Shown here: piece by piece, positions 48,868-60,539 of the stretch
Position numbering within the stretch: the stretch's first letter is position 1
How the letters are laid out: every line of letters starts with the position of its first letter
Notes under the pieces: generated by a model
The model's input: only the letters and a program-made list of their open reading frames with translations
What the model was told of the DNA's origin: nothing
Database searches by the model: none
Program-made: the position numbers and the translations under genes
DNA from: Chamaecyparis obtusa
Taxonomy: Eukaryota; Streptophyta; Pinopsida; Cupressales; Cupressaceae
Assembly: GCA_027943335.1 (NCBI GenBank)
Contig: BSBK01006396.1
Span: forward strand, 121,001-185,000
Direction of reading: 5' to 3'
Length of the DNA: 64,000 nucleotides

Positions 48868-51293
48868 TCTTGGTTATCCTTTTGGTTTCAACTTGCAGGT
48901 TTACACTATGATTGATAATTTAATGTCCCTGACTCTATCACCACTCCAAAGTCTGCAAGTAAAAGGGCCAATTAACAAGGATCAAAGAGATCCTCCTACA
49001 CTTTGAGCCTTAATGCTCAGGCAGGTGTACCCTTGACACACTTCTCCAAAGGAGTCTCAAAACAATATACAACTATGTCCTCTACTAACTGACTGAAATA
49101 TTTTATCATTTGAATGTGTGTGTGATTGATGATGATGGACTACTTCTAGAGAATAGATTAGTGCCTTAACCTAGGGCATAGAGTCACTAAATAACTTATA
49201 CCAACTGAAAATTCTAACTCAAACATACTTGAATTTAGGATAAGTGCTTTGCCTATTATCCCTCTCACTCACATACCAGGATATCAGATTCTTATCAAGC
49301 TATGAACTCACTGAAATTACCTGAAAGACTTTAATCCTAACTTTGTTAAGAACTCAGAGATAATTTCACAATACTCTTTGTTTACCATATGCTAACTCAC
49401 TTTGTGATATTAACATATATGAGCTCACAATCAAAACAAGGAGACATACACCACTATGAGATTGGAATTCAACTATATTCTCATTAAGACTTGTAGAATC
49501 AATACATTATTTAGACAACAAAATGCTAAGAGAAATAGAAAACCCTGAAAATAAGCTCTCCTTGTTCAGTATAATACCATCAACAACCAGGGACCAAAAA
49601 GAAATTTTTGGAACCATCACTAAGTCAAAAATGCTACAATATATACCCCTTAGTCATCTTGGAAACCCAAAATAGGTTGCAACAAGCTACAGATGACTAG
49701 GGTTAGAGTTTCATCTACTAAACCAACTGAAATAGTCAAGAATTTATTACAGGGGATGAAAATCAGTCAGGCATGCTTGAGAAAGATTTGCACTTATGAT
49801 AAATCTCTAAGAAAGTATTGCAAATCATGGAATTCTAAATTTGTCAACCTGTTTGGCCACCTGTGACATGCCTCAAGCACAAAACCACACTTCTCCTGGT
49901 ACAAAAACATCATGCCATTGACCACTGAGACCCTCGGATCAGTCGGCAACAACCAGCGCCACCAAACCAATCGAAATCAGCTGCTAAAACTATCAATTTT
50001 GGTACTTTCTATCACCAAAAACCCTCAGAGAAATCAAATTTGAATTTCAACGGTCACTTTCATAGCTCCAGCAGTGAATCAGTGGTCTATATTTAAAACT
50101 CAATCAACTTTAAGTCCTGACCATCAGATCCTTATGATTCATCTTTTAAAAAGATCCCAGTCAAATTTAGCGAACTGGCGACTGAAGGGTTTTGCCAGTT
50201 CATGGGATACCTTATCCCTCTACCATTTTGTTTAGTGACAATGTGAATGCTTGTTTGCTGAATTGCTAAACCCTTTAGAACCTCACCACTTTATTGCGTG
50301 GATGAGCAAAGACCATTGAAATCTATCAGGCCACTAAACAAATTTATCAGGACCGCCAAACCTTTAGACCCCCGCCTAGGCCTGCTTTATGCCACATGTC
50401 ACCACCTCATTCGCTATACCTACCCGGTCACCTCGAACATAGGACCCATCACGTAGAAGCCTTTAATTAAACGACAGGCGTAAGATGTCATAGCTCTGAC
50501 AAAACTCATGAGAACTTACGCCAACCGTTCAATTCTCTGCAGTTGTCAGAATCTGAAAGACACACCAGATACCAGGTCCCACTGACACTTGGTAAATCAT
50601 CATTATGTGGACCAATAAGAGACCTCCAAATGTGCATGCGTGGCATTGGACCCACTGAGAACATTATACCACCTGATTCTGAATTGATGGTTGTCGCATG
50701 ATTGCAAGGCCTGGAAACATTGCTTGTGATCACATGACAACTGCAAGATCAAAAGAATTTGTAAGCTGTCGGGCCCAGCTGACAACCTGCCAACTCATTG
50801 CCACACCGACCAATAAGATGCCACCACTTCAACACCCTCTGACAGTGGACTCACCCACTTAGAAAAGCTACGTCATGAAAAGGAATCAATGATTGGCATA
50901 AGATCGCAAGCCTCTGACAAAACCCTTGCGAACTTAGGACAACTATAGGATTAAGATGGTGTCAGAGCCAGGCCTAGGAAAAATTAAGTCAAAACATTAG
51001 GAAATATTAATTGCTGAGACTTAGGAAAAAAAATAGCGCTAAGACTTAGGAAAAATCAAAGGCATGACCCCGCGGGGTGAAAAAATATTAAACCATGTGC
51101 GCTAAAGGGATTTTAAGTGACCCAAAAAATTAACATTAAAATAGAATAGGGCCAGGGTAAAACAAAAGGTTTTTCATGCAATAGCTAGTTTTTTTAAATT
51201 TTTGAACTAGGGCTTGAGCCAGAGGCATGAAAAACATTGCAGAGACCAAAGGAAAAATGGTAAAGCCATGAAATTTTTTTTAAAGTGCTAACA
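48868..51293 (-). repeat. 3' LTR of element B
   Basis: 2,426 bp, starting TCTTGGTTATCC (TG decayed to TC) and ending GTGCTAACA on the plus strand. It is collinear with 58681-62632 when the nested solo LTR is removed. Confidence 0.93.
50477..50940. repeat. hairpin modules in 3' LTR of element B
   Basis: 50477-50522 has perfect 8-bp arms GGCGTAAG and CTTACGCC. 50690-50741 has arms GTTGTCGCATG and CACATGACAAC. 50896-50940 has ATAAGATCGCAAG against CTTGCGAACTTA. The 5' LTR has counterparts, for example 62018-62073. The outer arm GTCGCATG is the same motif as in the LTRs of A and of the solo copy. Confidence 0.75.
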
Positions 51294-51294
51294 A

Positions 51295-51310
51295 TGGCTC
51301 TGTCTGGGGA
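51295..51310 (+). promoter_or_regulatory. primer-site-like motif next to 3' LTR of element B
   Basis: TGGCTCTGTCTGGGGA on the plus strand, two bases after the LTR end, is homologous to 38006-38021 in element A. A polypurine tract is expected here on the minus strand and is not seen. Confidence 0.5.
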
Positions 51311-51517
51311 TGTATGCCTCCTACAGGCATAGCAAGGATCTAGAATCACTGGTTAAAGCAGACCACCCACAAGCAAAAACTTGTAGGCAATAGGGAACAA
51401 GCAAGGTAGAACATGCATCTTAGACAAAAGAGGACCAGGGACCAGACAAAATTACTAAATTTACAAGGCTATACATATATACACAACCTAACTACTGCTC
51501 ATGGAAGATAGAATACT

Positions 51518-52669
51518 TCAAAAGAAGTATTTTTTCAAAAATTGTCCATGAACAGGCAATTCTTGAACATTACCATTCAGTTCCTTGACAATGTATGAAT
51601 CTTGGCCCCATTTTTCATGAATTTGATATGGCCCTAGCCAGATGGGATCAAAATTTCCATTTTTTCCCTTATCCTCTAGTCTGGCATTCCAAATTAATAC
51701 TAGGTCATCAAGCTCAAACCTATTTCCAACAGTCTTCTTGTCATACAAATTCTTAACCTGCAACTGCAATTTGGCATTTCTTGCAACTGACTCTCTTTTG
51801 ATTTCATCTAGCCTGATGAGATCCTCAATTCTCAACTGCATCTCATCATCTATATCATCATCATATAATTGCACAAATTTATACATTTCCAGCAGATTAT
51901 TTTGAGGCATTCTTGCATGTATTCCATATACTAGGTCAAATGGTGCACAACCAATTGCCCTCTTCACAGTCACCCTATCAGCCCATATAGCTAATGGTAG
52001 TTTTGAATTCCATGCTCTCTTATTCTATTTAAGGATCCTTTTTAAGATTTTAATCAAACTCTTATTAGTAGATTCTTCTTGTCCATTTCCTTGTGGATGA
52101 TAAGGTGAGGAATAAGAAATTTGAATTCCTAAACCTTTGCAAAAGTCCTTATATTCAGCAGACCTGAAGCACATGGCATTATCACTAACTATTCTCTTAG
52201 GGCACCCAAACCTTGTAACAATATTATTCAATAGAAAATCAATTAGCACCTTACTGGTTGCATTCCTTGTAGGTATAGCCTCTACCTACTTTGTAAAGTA
52301 ATCAGTGGCAACTAAGATCCATGAGTGTCCTCCACTAGACTTGTTTGGTATCTCCCCTATGAAATCAATTCCCCATTGTTGGAAAGGAGCTTGCACTTCT
52401 ACTAGCCTTAATGGCATGTTGCCTAAAAATTTAAGCTTACCAGAGAACCTTTGACAAGCATCACACCTCCTTACCAACTGTTCTACATCCTTGAAGATTG
52501 TGGGCCACCAGAATCTTTCTCTCAAGATTTTATGATCAGTTATTTTACCCATATAATGCCCACCACAAACTCCCTCATGCATTTCCTTTAACAACTTGTT
52601 AGCCTGATCTTCATCAACACACTTCAAAAGTATGCAATCTAAATTCTTTCTATACAATTTACATTTCAC
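51518..52669 (-). pseudogene. element B integrase
   Basis: HEGVCGGH, WWPTIFKDVEQ and CDACQRF form the zinc-binding part (about 52590-52450). SWILVATDYF, VSDN and QEESTNK give the D, D and E residues of the core (52320-52070). FDPIWLGPY marks the GPY/F module (about 51660-51634), and the frame ends at 51518 with FLKKYFF. Stops include 52286 (Trp to TAG, Trp retained in A) and 52025. Confidence 0.9.
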
Positions 52670-52957
52670 AATTACATACTTGATGGCCTATAATTTCAAT
52701 GTCCTCTTCTTATTGTCATCCATGTTTTCCAGACATTTCACATTTCTCAAGTAATAGATGATATCCTGATACCAGACACAATCATCCATATCACATGTAT
52801 AATCAATTTCAGCTTGATTTATCTAATTTGCATCAAGATTGGATTGAGCCATCATTTTTGCCAATCCTTGTCCTCTAACCAATTTAGTAATTTGGATATC
52901 AATGTTGAATTCTTGGATCCTATTGATCCATCTACATCTTCTCCTAGACACCTCTTG

Positions 52958-53368
52958 CTATGAAAAGATATCTTTGACTACTGCACTTGGCACAAAAGCA
53001 ATCACAACTGCCCCCATCAAGTAACATCTAAAAGCCTTGACTACCTTCACAAGTGCATATGCTTGTTTCTCATTTATGTCATACTTCAATTCAGTGGCCT
53101 GCAAAGATTTACTGAAGAATGCAATAGGCTGCTCATAACCTTCCTTATTTTTTTGCAACAACACTGCAGCAATAGTATGAAAAGATGCAAAGGAAAAGAT
53201 ATGCATTGGGATACTATAATCAGGTGCCTTAAGCATAGGTGCATCTTTAATAGCTTGCTTGATATTCTTGAAAGCTTCATCATCCTCCCATGTAATAGCA
53301 GATCCTTTCTTTAACATCTTGGATATAGGTCTACTGACCTCAGCAAAGTTTGTTACAAATCTTCTCAA
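52958..53368 (-). pseudogene. element B degraded native RNase H
   Basis: 137 open codons: PISKMLKKGS, PMHIFSFASFHTIAAVLLQ, PIAFFSKSLQ, INEKQAYALVK. As in A, SFASF replaces the TDAS motif with the catalytic Asp, so the loss predates both copies. The domain is otherwise well preserved in its hydrophobic pattern, which suggests a structural role. Confidence 0.75.
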
Positions 53369-54658
53369 GAAATTTACCTAGCCAAAGAAGGACTGAATTC
53401 CTTTAATATTCTTTGGCCTCTGAATCTTATCAATGGCTTCCACCCTCTTAGGATCAATCCTAACTCCTTGCTTCCCAACTAAGTGGCCAAGCAACTTACC
53501 CTCAGTGACACCAAAAGAACATTTCCTTGGGTTTAATGAAATACCGTATTCCAAAGCCCTTACAAATATTTTCTCTAAATGAGTACAATGGTCTTATTCC
53601 TTCTTGGAATAGGCAGTTAAATCATCTTGATAGACAATAAGGAAATCATCAATAAAATCTAAAAAGGAAACATCCATTGCCCTCTAAAAAGTAGCACTAG
53701 CATTTGTGAGATCAAAAGGCATTCTCACATAAACATATGTCCCCCAAGGTGTAGTAAAAGTTGTCTTGAATTGCTCTAATTCTTTGACAACTACCTGATT
53801 ATAACCAGAGAAACCATCCATCATAGACATAAATTATGATCTGGTCACTCTCTGCAACATAGCTTCCATATTGGGCAGACAATAGTTATCCTTTAATGAG
53901 TTGATGTTCAAATTTTCGAAGTCCACACAAAGTCTGATATCACCATTTTTCTTTCTGACAGGGACAAGATTTGACACCCAAGAAGAGTGCCTAATGGGCT
54001 TGATAATGCCAACATCTCTTAACTTCATCAACTCTTCCTGCATCTTAGGTGCCAAAGTGGGATTTATAGGCCTTTGTTTTTGTTAGAAAGGTTTAGTATC
54101 TTCTTTCAAAGGAATAATATGCTGAAATAAGTCTTCTCTATAAACCTTTAGGTCATCATATGACCATGCAAAAACATGCTTGAATTTTCTCAATAACTCA
54201 ATCAAATATTTTCTCACATTGTGAGACATGTCCCTACCAATGTATACCTTCTTAGGTGCCTCATGTGTTCCAAGATTTATCTCCTCTAGATCAGCATGAT
54301 CTTCTCTTTTGATATTCTTTTGAACTCTATCCTGGTTATCAAAGATAGTTTCCAAAATAACAAGCCCCTTGGGCACCTTGTTAGTTTTAAGTTGAATGAC
54401 TTCATTTCCAAGGACAACCTCTTTTCCTTCTACAGACTCAACCAAAGCTAAGCAATCAAATTCCTGACCATGATACTGATCTTCACAACTCATAAACTTC
54501 AAGATATCATTATCATCATCAAAAACTTGCCAATTTTCAATATTGTCTGGTATACTAGGTCTAGACTGAATTTCAACTTTAGAGATACCGGTAAATGTAA
54601 TATCACTGGGATTGATTGCTATATTGGCTAACAAGTAAAATTTCCAATCAAATCCCAA
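53369..54658 (-). pseudogene. element B reverse transcriptase and upstream linker
   Basis: The linker at 54658-54083 (FDNQDRVQKN, EAPKKVYIGRD, HVFAWSYDDL) precedes the core: GIIKPIRHSSWVSN, PVRKKNGDIRLCVDF, the MDGFSGYNQV region, and YQDD at 53621-53632. The frame is shifted by one relative to gag and protease. Stops include 53684 and 53378, both TAG at the same places as in element A. Confidence 0.9.
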
Positions 54659-55089
54659 ACTACATTCCTATATTGTTTTAACCTTTTGTTCTTGGAAGCA
54701 TATACTAACCTGACTTGGGACACCACCAACTCAGAATCACCAACAACACTTAAGCACTTAATACCATGTTTTTATGCCAACCTCAGTCCTAACAACAATG
54801 CCTCATATTCTGCTATATTGTTGGTACAAAAGAAATTCAATGTGAAAATTTTTTTGTAGGTGTTTCCATTAGGAGAAATGAGTAAAATACCTGCTCCTGC
54901 TCCATCTTTGCAATTTGCACCATCAAAATACATTACCCACAAATCACCCTTCATAGAATTAACACTTACCTCAATAGAGATAGGTGAAAAAATAGGTTCC
55001 TTCTCAAGTATAGGGATCTCTGCCCTAAAAGCATTAATATCAGTATCCACAAAACATGTAGTTTCATTATCAATACTTCTCTCAATCAT
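54590..55089 (-). pseudogene. element B second RNase H, with internal deletion
   Basis: MYFDGAN, NNIAEYEAL and GDSELV are present, giving three of the four metal-binding residues. Near 54634-54644 a net 49 bp present in element A is missing and about 10 bp of unrelated sequence lies at the junction. This removes the segment with the last Asp (NNKMAD in A) and shifts the frame. The domain lies between protease and reverse transcriptase, as in A. Confidence 0.85.
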
Positions 55090-55164
55090 GTGGCATACTC
55101 TTGGTTCTCACTCAATCTTGACAAACTGATCATCAATCTTGAAAGTGGCATAGGACAAATTACA

Positions 55165-56340
55165 CTATAAACTCCCACCCATGGCAGGACTCCACCTTCT
55201 AGACAGTAGCATCCCATAATGAGGAGGGATGTCCACCACCAAAACACTCATTGTTAACTCTTTCTTTGGATATGCTACCAGCCTATATGGCATTGCATTG
55301 ATAGTCCCAATGACTGGTACCTCCCTCCTATCCATTGCACAACATCTACCTTGAACTGTATCAACTTTAAGGCCCAAATTTTCCATAATCTTAAAAGGCA
55401 TAACAGTATTAGAGGCACCACTATCAATCATACAATTTCTTAGTTTCGATCCATTCACAAGGACACTTAAAAATAATGGATCAATGTTTTCAAGGCTAGC
55501 ATTGACAAAACTGTCCAAATATATAGGAGGAATTTGAGATACAATTCCCTGAGTAGGAACACCTTTCAAAGCTTTATCCTAAGATCCATTGCATGCAACA
55601 TCATTATTATGAACATTATCTACCCATGCAATAGCTCTGTCTTTGTGTTTAGGGATCCTCAACAATTTTGACAATGGAACCTTAACTATAATTTGGGACA
55701 ATACAAATAACATATCAATAGGAGCAGAGGAAGGAATCTCAATTTGCACTGCCTTAGTACCTCTTTGTTTGTCTGATACATTAGGTGTATTGACCATCCT
55801 CATTTTTTCATTCTTAGCCATTGTGTTAACTGGCTTCTCAATCTCACTAGAAAATCTTTCAACTCCAACTCCCTTAGGCTCACAATCCTTACCTTTTACA
55901 TTCTTGAATTTCACCATGTGATCACCTTTTGATTTGTTCTCATTAGGCTCTCTAGAGTTGGTACTCTTTATAAACATTCCTACAGCTTTTCCATTTGTAT
56001 CCCTTGCCACCATGCCCCTAGTTTGCACTTGGGCAATCATTTCTGCAGTAATCCTATCCATCTCTTCTCTAGAAGGTCTTCTTAAATTTACTGGCTCAGA
56101 AGAAGAGTTCATGTTACATGTCTTCTTATCAATGTCTTCACTATTAGAAAAAACCTCTTGATGAAAAAGGGCCTGATTGTGTCTCTTCACACTTACATCT
56201 GCTTCTTCATCAAAATTAGAATCATCTTCATATCCTAGATATGAAGTAGCCATGTTGCATCCAACATCATCTTGATCTTCTTCTTGATCTATCTCCTCAT
56301 CACCACAATCTTGATTTACAGCCATAGAATGTGCAACCAC
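55165..56340 (-). pseudogene. element B gag C-terminus and protease
   Basis: An acidic linker (55579-56340) follows a broken zinc-knuckle-like CVAC, stop, SPHFIEHC. The protease signature MIDSGAS lies at about 55431-55411, followed by LGLKVD and VIGTINA. Stops are at 55579 and 55165; the last is shared with element A. Confidence 0.88.
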
Positions 56341-56364
56341 ACAATGCTCTATAAAATGAGGGGA

Positions 56365-58524
56365 CTAGCATGCAACACACCAAGGTATGTCCTCGGTGAC
56401 ATTTATTGAAGCTTTTTGTAGAGGTTCAGGGACACTTCTATCATTGTTTCCTCTTGCAGTAGGGACAATAGGCTTGCCATCCTTCCATTGGGTGTTGTAG
56501 GGGTAGTTCTGCAATCTATTCTGCTTATTGAAATTGTTGTTGAATTGAGGCCTTTCATTGGTAGGAGCACTGATGTTCCTATTTACAAGTGCCTTCAAAT
56601 CCTTCAATGCATTGAGCACCTTATCCAATTTTTCTTCTTCTTGTCTCCTAGTTCCAACATTCCTATCATTTTCTTTTTTGTATTTCTTGTCCCCAAACAA
56701 CTTAGGGTCATCTCTCTTCCCACCCAATTTCCCTGATATTTTCATATTGTTCTCAATATTGACAACAATCCTAAAAGAATCTCTAAGAGTTCTTGGTTCC
56801 TTGTCCCTCAAAAAATATCCCATCTTTCCATCAAATGCATTGAAGTATGTAGTTAGACAAACATTGTCATCTAACTGCATAACTTGGAACAACTTATCCA
56901 TACCCTTCTGAAATCTCATGTTGAATTTAGTTGCAGACTCATTCTAATTTTTCCTTATGGTATTGAATTCATTTAACATGAAACTAGCATTAGGCCTATC
57001 ACCATACTCTTCTTTAAAACATCTCTCAAAAGAATCCCAAGTATCAATACATTTATTAGGAAGTCTCTTAAACCAATCTCTAGCATCCTCCATTAGAGAT
57101 TGAACAAATAATTTCATGACTACATCCTCATGCTCTACCTCATAATCATTAAGCATATCAACAAATAGCCTAAGATGCTCCTCACAACTAATAGCATTAT
57201 TACCAATAAAATTAGGTACCTTATCTCTTATATCATTTGGAAAAGCATTTGGGTAGCCTGGTATCCCATCAAAACTAATTTGCCTATAGCCTTCTAGTTG
57301 CATAGGTCTTCTTTGAAATCCTAAACTAGTGTTCCCACTAGAATTATTATTTTTATCTACATTCCCACCCACTTGCACATTTGATTGTCTATTAGGATCA
57401 AAAAATGATTTGGTAGATACATTAGGAATTAGATTACTAGTAGTAGCATTGCTAAGTGGAACAATAGTGTTCATAGATCGCATACCTAGTTCAGTAGTAG
57501 AAGGGCCATGAACATTAGCTGATGAAGCCTTCAAGAACTAGATCTTTCTTCTTTTCTCTGTAATAGCAGCATCAACTTTAGCTCTTTCCAATTCTTGAGG
57601 TAGAGCTTCATCCTCTTTTCTTTTTCTTTCTATCTCTGTCTCCTTATTTGATTTAGGTGGTGGGATCCCTGGTATTGTCACCGGTTTGCTTATTTGGACA
57701 CCCACCATCTTCTACTTTCCTTTTTCATTAATAACTACAACATGCCTAGTGATCTCATGTCCATTCTTACCCTTAGGCAAAGGAGCATAACTTTTCCCTT
57801 GTCTAATCACAGGGCCTTCTTCATCAAACTCATGGTCTTGCAAAAAGTATTCTAGCTCACTTTTTAGAGCTTCAAGATCACCAAAAACATCATACTGCAA
57901 CACCCTAGGAGCAGAAGCAAGCATCTTGTTTCTCTCCTTTATTTCATTAATCTTTCTAAGGAGAGACTGCTTCTCCATTAGAGCATTCACTTTTTTATCT
58001 TCTCTCTCCTCTTGTAACCTTTTGTATATGGCATCCTACTCTACCAACTGCAACCTAAGTGCATTTAGGTCATGTGGATCTATCATGTTGTCTTCAAAGC
58101 TTGATGACACTTCCACATCAGTAGGATGCTGATATGGGAAATGCACTTGCCATGGTCTCATGGGCTCTCTTCTGAAATTATCCTCATCAAGATCTAAATC
58201 AATCTCAAAACCCATCTCTCTGGCTTGTTCATCCTAACTTGTAGGAAATGAACCCTTGCCTTGAAATACAGCCTCTGGGGTATCATAAAATTTATCTTCA
58301 GAGTGATCACCATCTGATCTAGAAACTCTATCTTGTGAACCTTCCTCACTTGAGGAAACATGTGGTGCTCTACCTCTGGTATTTTTTTGTTCTTTTATGG
58401 GAGCACAAGTAGACTCACCATTTCTTCTGATCCAACTCTTCTTCTCCTATCTAGGCAATTGTTCCAGAGTGAGCTCCAGATTTTTTCTGACAAAGGACCT
58501 AGTATTCCTTCTTTTGTCTATCAT
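56365..58524 (-). pseudogene. element B gag
   Basis: Starts at ATG 58522-58524 (IDKRRNTRS). A charged N-terminal part with coiled-coil character (57990-57712) is followed by the capsid-like core at about 57300-56945: ISCEEHLRLF, MKLFVQSL, ARDWFKRL, WDSFERCF. A basic tail follows to 56365. Stops include 58036, 57712, about 57540 and 56944. The TAG codons at 58036 and 56944 are shared with element A (44803, 43723). Confidence 0.85.
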
Positions 58525-58659
58525 TTACAGTATGACACTAGTTCTAACCTCTTTTGAGTCACCACCCACCAAACTGGGAAATCTTTAAAAGCTCAAGAAA
58601 ACACTGAATACAATAAGAGAAATACAAGAGTATACTTAACAACCTTTATCTCTAGACTC

Positions 58660-58677
58660 TCCCCAGCAGAGTCACCA
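58660..58677 (-). promoter_or_regulatory. primer-binding site of element B
   Basis: TGGTGACTCTGCTGGGGA on the minus strand lies three bases after the 5' LTR (58681). The tRNA is not identified. It matches the site in element A with two differences. Confidence 0.78.
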
Positions 58678-60044
58678 TTTTGTTGGTTATCCTTTTGGTT
58701 TCAACTTGCAGGTTTACACTATGATTGACAATTTAATATCCCTGACTCTATCACCACTCCAAAGTATGCAAGTAAAAGGGCCAATTAACAAGGATAAAAG
58801 AGATCCTCCTACACTTTGAGCCTTAATGCTTAGGCAGGTGCACCCTTGAATCACTTCTCCAAAGGAGTCTCAAAATAATATACAACTATTTCCTCTACTA
58901 ACTGACTAGAAGATTTTATCATTTGAATGTGTGATTGATGATGATGGACTGCTTCTAGAGAATAGATCAGTGCCTTAACCCAGGGCATAAAGTCACTAAA
59001 TAAATTATACCAACTGAAAATTCTAACTCAAACATACTTGAATTCAGGATAGGTGCTTTTCCTATTATCCCTCTCACTCACATACTAGGACATCAAATTC
59101 TTATCAAGCTATGAACTCACTGAAATTACCTAAAAGACTTTAATCCTAACTTTGTTAAGAACTCAAAGATAATTTCACAATACTCATTTTCTACCATATG
59201 CTAACTCACTTTGTGATATTAACATGTATGAGCTCACAATCAAAACAAGAAGACATACACCACTATGAGATTGGAATTCAACTATATTCTCATTAAGACT
59301 TGCAAAATCAATACATTATTTAGACAACAAAATGCTAAGAGAAACAAAAAAACCCTGAAAACAAGCTCTCCTTGTTTAGTATAATACCATCAACAACCAA
59401 GGACCAAAAAGAAAGTTTTGGAACCATCACTAAGTCAAAAATGCTACAATATATACCCCCTAGTCATCTTGGAAACCCAAAATAGGTTGCAACAAGCTAC
59501 AAATGACTAGGGTTAGGGTTTCATCTACTAAAATTGTAGACACCGAAAAATCCTTCAGAAAATAAATTATTTTTATTTTTTGAAAATCCTTGATGACATC
59601 ATCATTTATTAATTAATTAATTATTTAATTAATTAATTTATTTTTATGGCATTAAATCCCTCTCTCTTAATTAAAAATCTTTAATTAAGGAATCTAGCCT
59701 AAAAATGTCATTTGGACATTATCCCTAATTTATTAATTATTTTAATTAATAAATTGACCAAAAACTTCAAAAATAAATTAATTTATTTTTAATTTATTTT
59801 TTATCCCAAAGTTGGCCAAAATTCTAAAGAGCACTAAACTCTTCTAGAAAGTTCTAAACCTTCCTCTAAATGGGTCAAATCCCTAATCTAGTCCCTTCAA
59901 ACCCTAAGCCTAGATATTTAATATTTATTAAATTTACCTTTAATAAATATCTAAATCTCACCAAAAGCCACTTGCCCATCCCTTTCTCCTAATCCTAATC
60001 CTAAACCAAAACTTATGCTAACCTCCTCCTTAGTCAACAAGGAT

Positions 60045-60390
60045 TGCCACCTCTTGGCCACCTCTTGCAAATGCATTTAAGGATGCATTTAAGCCTTCCT
60101 TATCTTTCTTACATGCATTCATTATGCATTTAAGACCTTCTTATCCCTTCCTTGCCACCTCTTGGCCACCTCTTGCAAATGCATTTAAGGATGCATTTAA
60201 GCCTTCCTTATCTTTCTTACATGCATTCATTATTCATTTAAGACCTTCTTATCCCTTCCTTGCCACCTCTTGGCCACCTCTTGCAAATGCATTTAAGGAT
60301 GCATTTAAGCCTTCCTTATCTTTCTTACATGCATTCATTATGCATTTAAGACCTTCTTATCCCTTCCTTGCCACCTCTTGGCCTTGGGCA
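60045..60390 (+). repeat. 108-bp tandem repeat, about 3.2 copies
   Basis: Units start TGCCACCTCTTGG at 60045, 60153, 60261 and (partial) 60369, and are nearly identical. Each contains the pair GCAAATGCATTTAAGG and GATGCATTTAAGCC, itself a short internal repeat. They lie about 140-490 bp upstream of the TATA box in the same solo LTR, so they may be enhancer-like. A 114-codon open frame across them only reflects the repeat. Confidence 0.92.
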
Positions 60391-60530
60391 CATTTACCAA
60401 ATTGTGCACATGCCCTCAAACTTTCAACTCAATCCTCCCTTGACACTTGTCAGGACACTTGTCCTTGACTCAACCCTAACCTTAGCCCTAACTCTGACTC
60501 ATCCTTTTAACCCAAGACCTTCCCTTTTCC

Positions 60531-60539
60531 TATAAATAG
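60531..60539 (+). promoter_or_regulatory. TATA box in solo LTR
   Basis: TATAAATAG, preceded by a pyrimidine-rich stretch, in the orientation TGTAGAC to GTCTACA. It is the best core-promoter match in the right part of the window. Confidence 0.6.

Noticed and set aside
60124..60468. Open frame of 114 codons with a 36-residue repeat
   Set aside because: The frame exists only because a 108-bp tandem repeat is divisible by three; the protein is not like any family, and the region is LTR sequence.
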